The notes beneath the pieces were generated by a model. That model made no database searches. It saw only the letters and a list, made by a program, of their open reading frames with translations, and was not told where the DNA came from. From Neurospora crassa OR74A (lineage: Eukaryota > Ascomycota > Sordariomycetes > Sordariales > Sordariaceae), in assembly GCF_000182925.2 (NCBI RefSeq), contig NC_026501.1:7481917-7545916 (forward strand): 64,000 nt of DNA. Reading direction: 5' to 3'. This document shows, one piece after another, positions 54,063 through 64,000 of the stretch. The position numbers and the translations under genes were made by a program. Numbering within the stretch: the first letter of the stretch is position 1; the number at the start of each line of letters is the position of its first letter.

Positions 54063-57000
54063 ATTCCTTCACGAATCACTTGATAATTCTCCATCTACTT
54101 CTGCCCCTGTTGACACAGCAGATATCTGGGGTAAACAGCGAATGGTTACCGAGACAGTCGAAAGGCATATGGCGGCGGCAGAGAAAGAAGACCGGAGTGG
54201 TAGCTATGTGAAGCGGGAGTTTTGGGAATTGGATGAAATATGTATTAAAGATGCGGTCCAATCTATCAGAAGAGGAATTCCCATGACGCAAAACTATGGG
54301 CAAGGGTGGGGTTCATGCATCCGGAGAGGTTTAGGTGGTTGTAGTGTCAGTTGCATGTCGATCCCAAGGGCTGGCTGGATGTCCAGGGCTTTGGGGCCGC
54401 CGTCGTTACGTGAGCTGACTGATTAGGCCAAATCAACAGCGCTATCACTCGGCTACCAATATGTGAGGTGTTCACTAATGTACGGCGTTCTCAATAACCA
54501 GGGCTGAGAGTGGTTACCGAAAAATGCCCGGAGCCCTGAGGAATGGTGAGATCTAGTATAGTGTAGCGTGTTGGCAAGGGAAGGCAAGGGACGAGGAAAA
54601 GAGTAAGATGACGGGAGGAGTAAGCTCGGATAAAGTTGGGAGCTGTGGTGGAGGGGTTCAAGGGGGAGGGAGATGGAGGAGGGAGAGAGATGGAGTGTTT
54701 GGTCGGCGGCAACGGAGAGCAAGAGATTTGAGATGGAGGGATCACACGAAAAGCGGCAGAAAGATCGCCAGCTAAAGCAAGTGATGTGCAGTAGACCAGA
54801 CGAGGGTTGCAGTTTGGCGCCCAAATATACATCACCTTAGCAGTGCATGATTATATTGTACATTACATATCAAGGCCCGACTTGCATTCTGCACGCATCA
54901 AGGTCACTAGACCATCACTGCTTGTGCCAATAGCTAAGAGCAGGTTGTCTCTATCGCCAGCTGTTTGGATCCATAGCTGGATGAAAAGAAACACATGGAA
55001 TGTCTACCTAGGTATCATGCCCATCAAGAGAAGGGATGTTGGTACACTTGGTGACGGGGTCCTCAATGCTGTTGTTGATGTTGGGGGGACAGTGGACGCC
55101 GCACAGTTGGTGCGTTTATACACTAGACTTACTGGCGCTGGCTGGCCAAGAAACGGGCAAGGGTGTACCTACCTAGGTACCTATGTGATGCGCCTGGGCT
55201 GCGTGAATCCCCGGGCCCCCGAGGGGTGGGAGCCAGTGACTGCCTCGGGCAACTGGGTGGGGGCCCTGGGGTTGGTAGGTCGGTAGGTACGAATCAGGCA
55301 AGTGGAAGTAACAAATCCAACAACTTGAACGCCTCGCTGACTGGCATCAGGGGAGGCCAAGATGGGAATTGTACACTATGTACAAGGTCGAGGTCGAGGA
55401 ATTGAAGTCCGCTTTTCTGTCTGTGTTCGTATGACAACTATGGTACACTACATCCATGTAGTAAAAAGACAGCCAACCTCACTCGCCAGCGCCAAAAGAG
55501 CCTCAGCCCAACGACACGAGTTTCCCGCCACACAAGCAACCAAAGGGGAACAGATTCGGGACCGAACACTAACTTCGATTGGTCTTTGATGATGGAAGAA
55601 ATGCCCCGTCAAAAGCTTGCTGATTCCGAAAAACTTGATCTTCTGCCCTCAGCTCCTTGGAAGGAGAGCCACTGAGCTAGCCAAGTGGGAGAAAAAAGGC
55701 GCTTTGAAGACCGACTTTCCAAACCAGAGGTGAAGGAACCGATAACATGTTGGAATCTCAAATCCTTCATGCAAATCTGCAAGGTGGAGGAGGTTGTCGA
55801 GGCTTTCTTGGCTTTCTTGGCAAGTTCGGCCATTTGAAGTATCGTCATCATTGTCAACATACGACCAGGACCGCTGTCAATGTCTTACCAAGTCTTGCCT
55901 TTTCCCCATTCTCCGTAGCGCCAGGTACCACAGCGCTGTGTATCTTATTCCCGTACTTCTCCCGACCTTCAATCTTGCCATCTTAGCTTCCCAAGTACGC
56001 TTTCATACAGCGGAGGTCGTTGTCGCCGTCACGGCCGGGGAAGGACAGTCACGATAGTGCAGGCCCACTACCTAACCTACCTAGTGTAAGTAATTGAGAT
56101 CGATTTTGACCCAACATTAGACCCTTCATCGTCCGCTCGCACCGAATTTCGTCCGTCGCCCCATCGTTGACGCCCGTCATCTCACATGTCCACCCTCAAG
56201 GGCCATCAGCCCCACCGGTCCTCATCACACGACAGCGCGCGCGCTCGCACGACAGACGATGGCGGTTTCGACTTTCGAACGCGACTCAAGTAGCGGCTCA
56301 TCCCACTTTGGTGAGAGTCTTGTGATAGAATCATAGGATAGGTAGGTATTACATACATGGTCACACCAAGTGGGCTTCTTCTATGCTAAAGTAGTGTGTG
56401 TAGAGAGGACAAAAGTCTCAGCGAGTCCTTTTCTGCATTTTTCACCTTCGCGATATCCTCGCCGACCTCCCTCACCGTCGGTATTGTTCCTCTTTTCCCT
56501 TGCTCACTTACTTGTAGTACGTGCGTAAAGTAAAAGCTTGTTCAACCCCAGAACTGCATACTGTACGAGCTGTGGCAGCCAGCCAGCCAGCCAGCCAGCC
56601 AGTTCGTAATCGTAGAAATCACTAACAACAACAACGACCGCCAACAGAAATAACTGATTATGACCGACCCCTCCCTTTTCCCTTTTACTAACAGATTGGT
56701 AACACAACCAAGACTGACGGAGGACAAGAATTCCAAATTTCCTTTTTTTGAAAGCTTTTCCGCTTTGGTTAGTGCAGTAGACCAACAACAAGCACTACAT
56801 TAGTGTAGTAAGCAACAGCTGAAAGGCAGACAGACAGACAGCCAGCCAACTTTCGGTTTAGTGTACTTTGATTGATAGGTAATGCATTCAGCTTTCTTAC
56901 ATATATTGTTGTTGTTGCTGAAGATCATCCACCCACCCCAAATTGTCCAGCCAAAACGAGCAGCTGCATATCCGTCTTTCCGACCTCTGTCCTTTTTTTT

Positions 57001-57155
57001 TTTTTTTTTTTTTTTTTTTCCCGGCTTTTGACTTTGCTTTTTTGACTGGGCTGTCTTCAACAACTCTTTTGTCTCTCATCAACCGAAGCGAGTATGGAAC
57101 CCATCCCCTTCCCGGTTGGTTGGGAAGCTTGCCCCAGGCTGCTATCGACAATATG

Positions 57156-57198
<43 letters not shown>

Positions 57199-58310
57199 CC
57201 ATGGGCGAGTTGGTTAAATAAGGTGAGACTGTCATCGATGGGGATACTTGGGCACTAAAACTCTCGCCAGCCGGCCAACAGCACCGGGGCGGGGTGTAGT
57301 GCATACCTAGTTAGGTAGGCTCTTGGTAGGTTTCCCCCAGAGACGCCCGGGCATCTCCTACAGTATGTAGTGTAAAAGCCGAAAGGCTGCAGCAGCGGAA
57401 TGGATGGGGGCCTTGGTGATGTCCTTGTCCATGTCCACTGTCTGGAAATCTTGGTTCCACCGACGACGATCTTCCCGCTTTCTGCACCCCCGTGGACAAG
57501 GCCTAACGAAAAAGGAAACTTGGACTAACAGACTTTTTTGAAATTGCCTTGTACATCTCTTCGGCTTATGTACACACACACACACAGACTTTGCATCGTG
57601 GCCAGCCCGGGTTTTGCTGATTACATACACTAAGTAAGATCCCGATAGGTTTACCATTCGGTAATCTTAGACAATGGGGATGTGCCGAGCATACACACTG
57701 AGACTAACGAGTTACGACTTTCGGAGGGGAACTACGTGATTGTCTAGGCGATGTCACGGTTCATCGTACATGTGTCATGATTGTGGGAGACTGGCCAGAA
57801 CTTGACTTTGCCTGTCTTTTGTGGTTCGATAAATTTTTTTCTTCCCGCGATGATTGTTATGCTGAGAGAGTTCGCTATGTTAAGGCTCGGAGCCCAGACG
57901 GTTCTTATCAGAGGCGGGAGAGTAAAGCTATGCAATTCTGAGCGGCGTAGCGTCGGTCATCAGGCTTGTGGCATTGGAAGCTTTCAATGACATGGACGCT
58001 GGTTAGACATATGTAAATACTACTGTGAAAGAAGCTCGCCGTCGACCGGTTAATTTAGCCCAATTCCCTGAAGCTTCGGTATCTGAATAGCCGAGACAGG
58101 GTTTAAGCAAACTACAGAGTATTCCCATTCTTCAACAAATCTTCATCACCTTCACTTTTCTTCTTTGAGACCTCATTTCGGTGAGTTTTTTTCACGGCTT
58201 GCAGCCCGCCCACTATCGATATCGACAGCCGCGTCCATTAACAGGTATCTTCATCAATGCCACATCTCTTATCATGTAGTATCATCTCATCTCAACATCT
58301 CACGATGTTT
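54063..58310. other. intergenic, 4.2 kb, no supported gene
   Basis: The last part is the 3' flank of Pop1 and the first part the promoter of the RBR gene. The middle is rich in simple sequence: palindromes TACCTAGGTA at 55005-55014 and 55170-55179 and a related one at 57304-57317, a CAGC tract at about 56576-56602 and two poly-T tracts. Frames (54807-55286, 55794-56057, 56943-57221 and others) are shadowed by these or lack domains. Confidence 0.5.
56993..57198. repeat. two long poly-T tracts 150 bp apart
   Basis: T27 at 56993-57019 and T30 at 57169-57198, preceded by a shorter T10 at 57156-57165. Read on the minus strand they are A-tails and could mark two retroposed ends, though no adjacent element is visible. 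They may also be simple nucleosome-depleting tracts. Confidence 0.85.
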
Positions 58311-61103
58311 TCACACCAGCTCCCACCTAGCCAGCCAGCCTACATTCTCCCCGGCATTCCTCACAATACAGAGCCTTCCTTCTTTGGGGCCCGACTCTTT
58401 GACCGTATCAAACGCCTTCTCGGCAGAGATTGCCCCAACCGCCGTACCCTTGCCCTCGCTAAGGCTGTACGCCCCGGCCGTCACGAACCCGATCAGGTCC
58501 TCCTCGCCGGGGCACAGCGGATGGCCACCGCCAATGTCTGTCTGATTAGCTGTAGGCCTGGGGTAGGGTAATGGATCCCCTGACAGGAGAGACTTGGCCA
58601 TTAATTGTTTTCGAGTACCCTGACCAACGTCGCGAGACATATGTGGTGCTGCGTGTGCTGTGGTGACTTTGGTAGACCTGCTGCCGCTTTTGTTGCCGGG
58701 GATTTTCTGAAGCCATTGATCGCGGAGATCCGCAGGTAGAGATCCCATGCCGGCCGCGACCGGATCAGTAGCGGGTACCTCCGTCTCCGACGACGGGACA
58801 GCCGTCGTTGCTGAAGGCTGAGATGGAAGACGATATATTCTGGCGCACGCGTTTGCAACGCCTCTGGTTACAAATGTGATGTTGACTGATATGATCGACC
58901 GTGGGGGAGGTCTGCCCGAATTCACCGAGGAGATAAGGGCCTGAAACTCTGTCTTCTTCATCTGCTCAACCGTCGTCAAAGACGGCACTGTATTTTTGTG
59001 GACCTTCCCCAACTTGGCTGCGGCTTCAGCCTCTTCCCCAGGATGAAGGTCCATTGCATTTGGATCGACATCCGACGTTGATTGATCCTCGCAGGAGTTC
59101 GGCAAATGATCCGTGGGCAAACCGAGAAGATGCTCAAAATCGCACGCTAAGCCATCTCCAATCTCGCCCTTTCGTCCAGCGCCGAGATCCAGCGAGGCCC
59201 ATTCAATGCGCTTGCCCCTCGGCCGCCGGTCCCAGGCCTTCTTGCGCTGCGCGCGCTGTTCCATCTCCCATACCACACCCGCATTCGTCCCAAGAAAATC
59301 CCCAGGAAACCAGGGAGTCCCTTGTTCAAAAGCAATCTGCCGCTGCTCATTCAACCCCCCTAGCCGAGGATTGCCTCCAGTGGATAAGGGATAATGGACA
59401 ATGCTGTACCATATCGGCAGAATACATTTCCATGGCGCCAACAGTGTCCATGTACCCTGTGCCTGACCACCAGCTGCCGGTCTGGAGGTGAACGCGATGA
59501 CTGGTATAGGAGGGTCCGCTGCTGTGACTTGCATCTCTTGCCCTGGGGTACTGGCGCCCTTTCGGCGATTGATGGACTTTTGTGGTGGTAGACTGGAAGC
59601 TTTGAAGCGAACATCACGGTCGAAGAGCCCATATGGCTTCACCTGTTCCTCAACAGGCCATTGAGTCAAAGTATCGAGCAGAGCAGAATCGCTCACCTTG
59701 CTGGCGGTGTCGACCCGCTTGGGAGGATACGACAATCGCGGGTCTTTGATTGAGAAGCCCAGTACTGCGTCTTTAGGAAGAGAAGCGGGATTTGTTACCC
59801 CAACTAGAGAGGAGAAAACCTGCCCATGGCGCTCCTCGGTATAATATGGTTGAAGCACGGCAAGCAATGTCTCTGTGGAACCGGGTCCAGTAAGCTCGAT
59901 GCTACCGATTTCGAAACGCAAGTCCTCGACGTGAACTTGGGGCGTATGTAGCTTTGCGAGCTTAACCAGCTCGTCAAAGAGTTCAAGAAAGCATGAGGGG
60001 TGTGTCCTGATTAAGATTTGTCGTTGAGTCTTCTTCAGCTCGGTAGTGTTTGACTCGGGCGCGGCAGTCTCGACGGTCGGAGTGGGGTTCCATAGAATCG
60101 TAGCAGGCCCGATGTCCCTTCTTGAATTCCTTTGCTGTCTGCTCACCATACCGCTCCATGTCCTCGTACCACTTCTCCATTTCCTGCCACGGTTGCCCCA
60201 TAGACTCTCCTGAACCAGCCCTAGTGCCTTGAGAACCTGCTCAATGCCTCCCGCTGCTCCGTAGAGCCTGACCGTGCTCATGTAACTTGTATCCCAGAAA
60301 ACAGTTCCCTTTTGTCCAGAAGCTCGGTGGGTCGGTCGATAGCATTTTTGCGTCGGTGTCAAAGGGATCGCGAACCGCCACAGAGGCTTGGTTGACTCGG
60401 TCATTGTCGCTCGTTTGGCATGCCATAGATGGGTAGGGAGCCAGGTCTTGTTGATCTGTCTCTTTTTGAATTTGGACTTTGGCTTCGGGGGCTCGTTCAG
60501 GGTATCACGTCGTATCTTGGGTCTCGGGGCTCTCGTCTGGATCGTCGTCTTTCCGGGCTCGTCCCTGTTCTCTCCCCCGGCTTCATTTTGCAACGCCCTT
60601 TTCCTCTTCCTTGCGGCCAGTTTCTCGAGTCGCTTTGCGTTTTCGGCACGTATCCTGGCGCGTGTTGTACGTGGCCGTCGTTTCCTCGCTTCGACGGTCG
60701 GTGTGTTGTCCTCCATCATCTCTCTTTTGGCTCTGTCGCGCAGCCTCTTGGGAACCCTCTTGGCGTTGTGACTCGCCGTCCGCCGTCTCATCTCGCGCGG
60801 TACCTGCTGGAACACCCGGGTGGCGTTGGCGCTCTTGCATTTTCGCATGCTCGTCTCGAGGGCCTTGATCTCGAATTCACGGGCACTAAGGAACTTTTGG
60901 AGATCGAGCTTTCCATCGTCAAGGGCGGCGTCCGAAGGCTGGCTGCGGATGTTGCGTGCATCTTGGAACTTGACGCGTTTTTGTGGCCGGGCTGGAGGAC
61001 GCGATTCTTTGCCTTGTTGGTTCTGATTCAATGGGGCTTCCTTGCGCTTCTTGGAATCGGCCGCCGCCTTGCCTGAGGCGGATTGTTTGTTGTGATTATC
61101 CAT
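58311..61103 (-). CDS. pop1: ribonuclease P/MRP protein subunit Pop1
   Basis: A single exon of 930 residues. The frame extends five codons further up with GTG, so the first ATG, in a strong CGCCATGG context, is used. The N-terminal POP1 domain (about residues 70-330) has FLSAREFEIKALETSMRK, an Arg-rich block with RRRTASHNAKRVPKRLRDR, and LPTHLWHAKRATM. The POPLD domain (about 565-625) has PWKCILPIWYSIVHYPLS, GGLNEQRQIAFEQGTPWFPG and DFLGTN. The C-terminus contains NVGWLARWELV. Pop1 is the largest protein of RNase P (5' tRNA processing) and RNase MRP (rRNA processing) and acts in the nucleolus, binding the P3 RNA element. Length lies between yeast (875) and human (1024). Confidence 0.96.
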   Translation of the reverse strand: MDNHNKQSASGKAAADSKKRKEAPLNQNQQGKESRPPARPQKRVKFQDARNIRSQPSDAALDDGKLDLQKFLSAREFEIKALETSMRKCKSANATRVFQQVPREMRRRTASHNAKRVPKRLRDRAKREMMEDNTPTVEARKRRPRTTRARIRAENAKRLEKLAARKRKRALQNEAGGENRDEPGKTTIQTRAPRPKIRRDTLNEPPKPKSKFKKRQINKTWLPTHLWHAKRATMTESTKPLWRFAIPLTPTQKCYRPTHRASGQKGTVFWDTSYMSTVRLYGAAGGIEQVLKALGLVQESLWGNRGRKWRSGTRTWSGMVSRQQRNSRRDIGPATILWNPTPTVETAAPESNTTELKKTQRQILIRTHPSCFLELFDELVKLAKLHTPQVHVEDLRFEIGSIELTGPGSTETLLAVLQPYYTEERHGQVFSSLVGVTNPASLPKDAVLGFSIKDPRLSYPPKRVDTASKVSDSALLDTLTQWPVEEQVKPYGLFDRDVRFKASSLPPQKSINRRKGASTPGQEMQVTAADPPIPVIAFTSRPAAGGQAQGTWTLLAPWKCILPIWYSIVHYPLSTGGNPRLGGLNEQRQIAFEQGTPWFPGDFLGTNAGVVWEMEQRAQRKKAWDRRPRGKRIEWASLDLGAGRKGEIGDGLACDFEHLLGLPTDHLPNSCEDQSTSDVDPNAMDLHPGEEAEAAAKLGKVHKNTVPSLTTVEQMKKTEFQALISSVNSGRPPPRSIISVNITFVTRGVANACARIYRLPSQPSATTAVPSSETEVPATDPVAAGMGSLPADLRDQWLQKIPGNKSGSRSTKVTTAHAAPHMSRDVGQGTRKQLMAKSLLSGDPLPYPRPTANQTDIGGGHPLCPGEEDLIGFVTAGAYSLSEGKGTAVGAISAEKAFDTVKESGPKEGRLCIVRNAGENVGWLARWELV

Positions 61104-62589
61104 GGCGACTAGAGGCACCTATGGTTCCTTGGACATTGGCGTTGTTTGTATGCGGCGCATGGAGGTGCCCGATTGGGGTGGTGGTTGGTGATTTACCTAC
61201 TTGGAGGAATTGGAGTCGGGCAGGTCTTGCTCAGTCTCAGTGACTGCATCACTGGCGCCGACTGACAAGGAACGAATGAGGAATTTCTGAAGCTCTTATC
61301 GGGCTTATCAGTCAATCGGCTAGCGGGCCCTAGCGGGGAAGGTGTCCCCACTTGGAAGAACGTCCAAACTCAGGTCCCGTTCCTTGACGATTCCACGGCA
61401 TCCTGGACAGCGCTCTTGGCGGTCCCTTCAGTGGCGTAACACCGAATCTCGCCCCCCCAGCATCACACTCAGCCGGAGCACAGACTGGAAGCTCGGCATT
61501 CCCCAGTCTCCCGGTCTCGAACGGGCATTGTTCCAACCTCGACATCACCGCTATCCTGATGGGACTTCTGTAGGAAGAGTTTGTGGTGAGTGTGTAGACT
61601 TAGTTCTCCAGAGTCGTGGATGACGGAGTGAGGCCGCAAAGCGAATGGAAACCATTATCCTCATCGCCATGCCCGTTTGACATTAGTTCATTTAATTTAA
61701 GGGGCTCCTGCCTGGACATCCATCCATCATATCCGTGGTGCCGCGCAAAACAAATATGCCCAGGCAAATTGTTGGGCTAAAGAAAGGACTTTTTCCAGAA
61801 TCTGTCGTGGAAGCATTACTAACCGGCAGTCCAAAGTTCTCATTCACCCACACACACACACACACACACATCTTAGGTCTTTGCTGTCTTGTTGTCGTGT
61901 TTTGGTCGATAGGGGGGTAATACGGAATACCTTACGTTACAACTGTGTTCGTCCGCGATACATGCCAAGCCATCCCTGACACGCCTCAACGGCACAACTC
62001 CAAGCTTTTCACTTTTCTCACTGACCTGAGGGTTTGTTTCCGAGTCCCGTTGTCGCTGTTGCGTTGTTGGAGTCTCGATATCGACGACTGGGTCCGAAAA
62101 GGGAACGCTCACGTTGCGGCAGGGGACCTCGGCGCCCCTTTGTGTCGGCGTCAACCACGGGAACCTGGATCGAACGGTCCGGTACAGTTACAGTCCTGAG
62201 ACCGCGTACCGTACTTTGGAGACGGACGACGGAAATACCTGCTGAATCCGTCGCATGTAGACATGGCAGCCCTCAGTAAGCATGACTAGCCTTCCTCCCT
62301 CTTGTTCCTTTCATCACATCCGGCTTCCGCTTCATTCCATCCCACCCACCCACCTTCGTTCGCAGTTTCCCGCTCGTCTCAATGCGGCCACTCCCCTCCA
62401 TCAATCTCTCCAGCTTATCATCACTCCTTCACCCCAAACCCTACCTGACTATGAACGTCCGTCCTGCTGTGCATGACGCTGCTGCATCTTGTCTACCGGC
62501 ACTTCCAGCATTATGGAATGAACCTTGCCTTGAACACGCTGAATCTGCCTTCAAACTATCCATTGGTCGTGACCCGTTAAGCTGATATT
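61104..62589. other. divergent promoter region of Pop1 and the NT-C2 gene
   Basis: About 1.5 kb with no supported gene. A (CA) microsatellite of about 11 units lies at 61849-61870. An in-frame stop directly upstream of the NT-C2 ATG supports that start. Confidence 0.5.
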
Positions 62590-64000
62590 ATGCTTCACAT
62601 TCCTCTAGTCGGCAAGGGTAAAAAGGTTCGTATTGACCCATTTCCTTCTGGTTACCTACAGGGACACACAGTACTAATACCTTTGCTCTAGCCCAAGTTT
62701 GAACTACACCTCAAGGCATGTCGTCCTCAATTTGAAGCTCGCTTTAGGTCGTCGTCTAACTCCAGCCCCAGATCTATGATTTGAACAATGTGCCACTGGT
62801 CTCTGGAGGGTCCCTGATCAAATGGCACTTCCCACATAGCATTCACTCGGAGCACCGTGGCAAGACGCAGAGATGCCCTATTGCCAACCACCGAGTTGAG
62901 TACAGCTACTCAAAGGTCATCCCTATCCGCATCGCTGTCGATCGTAACAACAACCTCACGGAATGCCCGATCGAGTTTGAGGTTCTGCAGCTCTTCAACA
63001 CCAATGGCACAGTAAACGGCAATGGCCCAGCTCCGGCCCGGGAAGAGAAAACCACTCTAGGTGTCGTCCGCCTCAATCTAGCCGAGTATGTCGAGGAGAG
63101 TGAAACCATCCTCCGGGATGGTGTTGGAGCCGGCTTCATTCCGTTTCTCGGATCTCCGGGTGGCCCGGCAGCGGTCGATTTCCGGTTCGGGCACATCCGT
63201 AATCGCAGCTCACTAAGCGCGGTAACACCGGCACCAGCGGACGCTAACAGTCCCCAGTATCTACGGCCTGATGCAGAGGAAAAGGAGCAGGAACGTCCCA
63301 TGACAGCCATGACCACCAAGACGTTCGCCACAACAACCACGGCGACCCCGGCAGAGGACGTCCAAGACGGCGTGGTGCGCCGCTACCTGATGCAGGACAG
63401 CAAGATCAACTCAACACTCAAGATCAGCATCCTCATGATCCAAGTCGAAGGCGAGCGCAACTTCATCGCCCCGCCGCTCAAGACGGCTCCCGTTTTCGGT
63501 GGCATCGCCGGCCTCGTGGCGGGCGACGTGCTGGACCCCAACGCCGACGCCCACAACTTCGCCCGCAACCACCATCAAGCCGCGGCCGACCTGGCACTGG
63601 GCCAGTTACCCAGTCTCAGCCACAAGTCGCGGGACGTGTTTGAATTGCAGGACTGCTACCGTCGGGTACTAGCTGCCAGCTGGGAATCCCAGCCGGGCGA
63701 GCTGACAGCTGACCAGTGCATCGAGGATATTTTCTCTGGAGGCGACGGGTTCCGAACGGACATGTCTTCAGCAGCGAACACCCCTACGCCCATCACGCGC
63801 GGTCGCGGCGGGCACAGCAATAACGCTCACAGCTTCGGGGACCGAGACGGTGAATTACGGGCGGGACACCGGAAGAAGCACAGTTTCGGAGGAGGACATG
63901 GCCACCACTTCCGCTCCACCTCGGGCCAGTACTACCGAGACCAGCGAGACAAGCTCGCGGCCGCCATTTCCCTAGGACTGGGTGGCACTCCGGTGGCGCC
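62590..64000 (+). CDS. NT-C2 (EEIG1/EHBP1-type) domain protein, 5' part
   Basis: Partial, running off the right edge. Exons 62590-62625, 62692-62715 and 62772 onward give about 430 residues. The opening VGKGKK joins PKFELHLK and IYDLNNVPLVSGG, the diagnostic start of the N-terminal C2 domain of the EEIG1/EHBP1 family, followed by SLIKWHFP, EHRGKTQRCPI and KVIPIRIAVDRNNNLTECPI. NT-C2 domains bind membranes or partners in trafficking and polarity. After about residue 170 the chain is Ser/Thr/Asp-rich, with another conserved stretch (STLKISILMIQVEGERNFIAPPL). The second intron (62716-62771, 56 bases) starts with GC instead of GT (AAG|GCATGT) and has a CTAAC branch-like motif before CAG; the neighbouring exons are in perfect family register, which supports the call. 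Confidence 0.88.

Noticed and set aside
56800-57304. Frames with poly-Lys or poly-Phe runs.
   Set aside because: They are translations of the two poly-T tracts.

Overview
The window reads as nuclear DNA of a filamentous ascomycete, most likely a Sordariomycete (Sordariales are my best guess; no species is claimed). The grounds are short GT-AG introns of about 50 to 170 bases, fungal-only families (WSC, PTH11/SAT4-type rhodopsin-like membrane proteins, fungal CorA-like proteins, Lsb1/Pin3), and an AT-rich transposon island with stop-riddled relic frames of the kind left by repeat-induced point mutation (RIP).

Left part (1-24.9 kb): the 3' end of an unrecognised gene, a two-RRM RNA-binding protein (minus), ribosomal protein eL42 (minus) whose second intron carries a 525-bp hAT-like element, a single-pass membrane protein, a secreted Cu-only SOD-like protein, a nearly gene-free stretch of about 3.9 kb, a GH25 lysozyme, a PTH11/SAT4-type membrane protein (minus), another gene-poor 3.9 kb, a five-exon CorA-like membrane protein and an intronless protein of unknown function.

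Middle (24.9-29.4 kb): a 4.5-kb element with inverted repeats of about 72 bp. It holds a Tc1-like (DD34E) transposase relic on the plus strand and a second, unrecognised relic on the minus strand. Its left inverted repeat is interrupted by a 134-bp MITE with a 9-bp target duplication.

Right part (30.4-64 kb): a 1338-residue WSC/PAN cell-surface protein with an in-frame 36-bp minisatellite, a coiled-coil protein, an Lsb1/Pin3-type SH3 protein, a two-domain fasciclin protein with His/Asp-rich inserts, a protein with a membrane anchor at one end and three C2H2 zinc fingers at the other, exosome subunit Rrp40 divergent from the ribosome-associated Hsp70 Ssz1, an RBR-type ubiquitin ligase with a long coiled coil, RNase P/MRP subunit Pop1, and the first 1.4 kb of an NT-C2 domain gene that runs off the window.

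There is no gene cluster of one pathway. Housekeeping RNA and ribosome genes (eL42, Rrp40, Ssz1, Pop1) are interspersed with secreted or cell-surface genes (Cu-only SOD, GH25, WSC, FAS1). Exon boundaries were placed by hand from splice consensus, frame continuity and family expectation; no alignment or transcript evidence was available.
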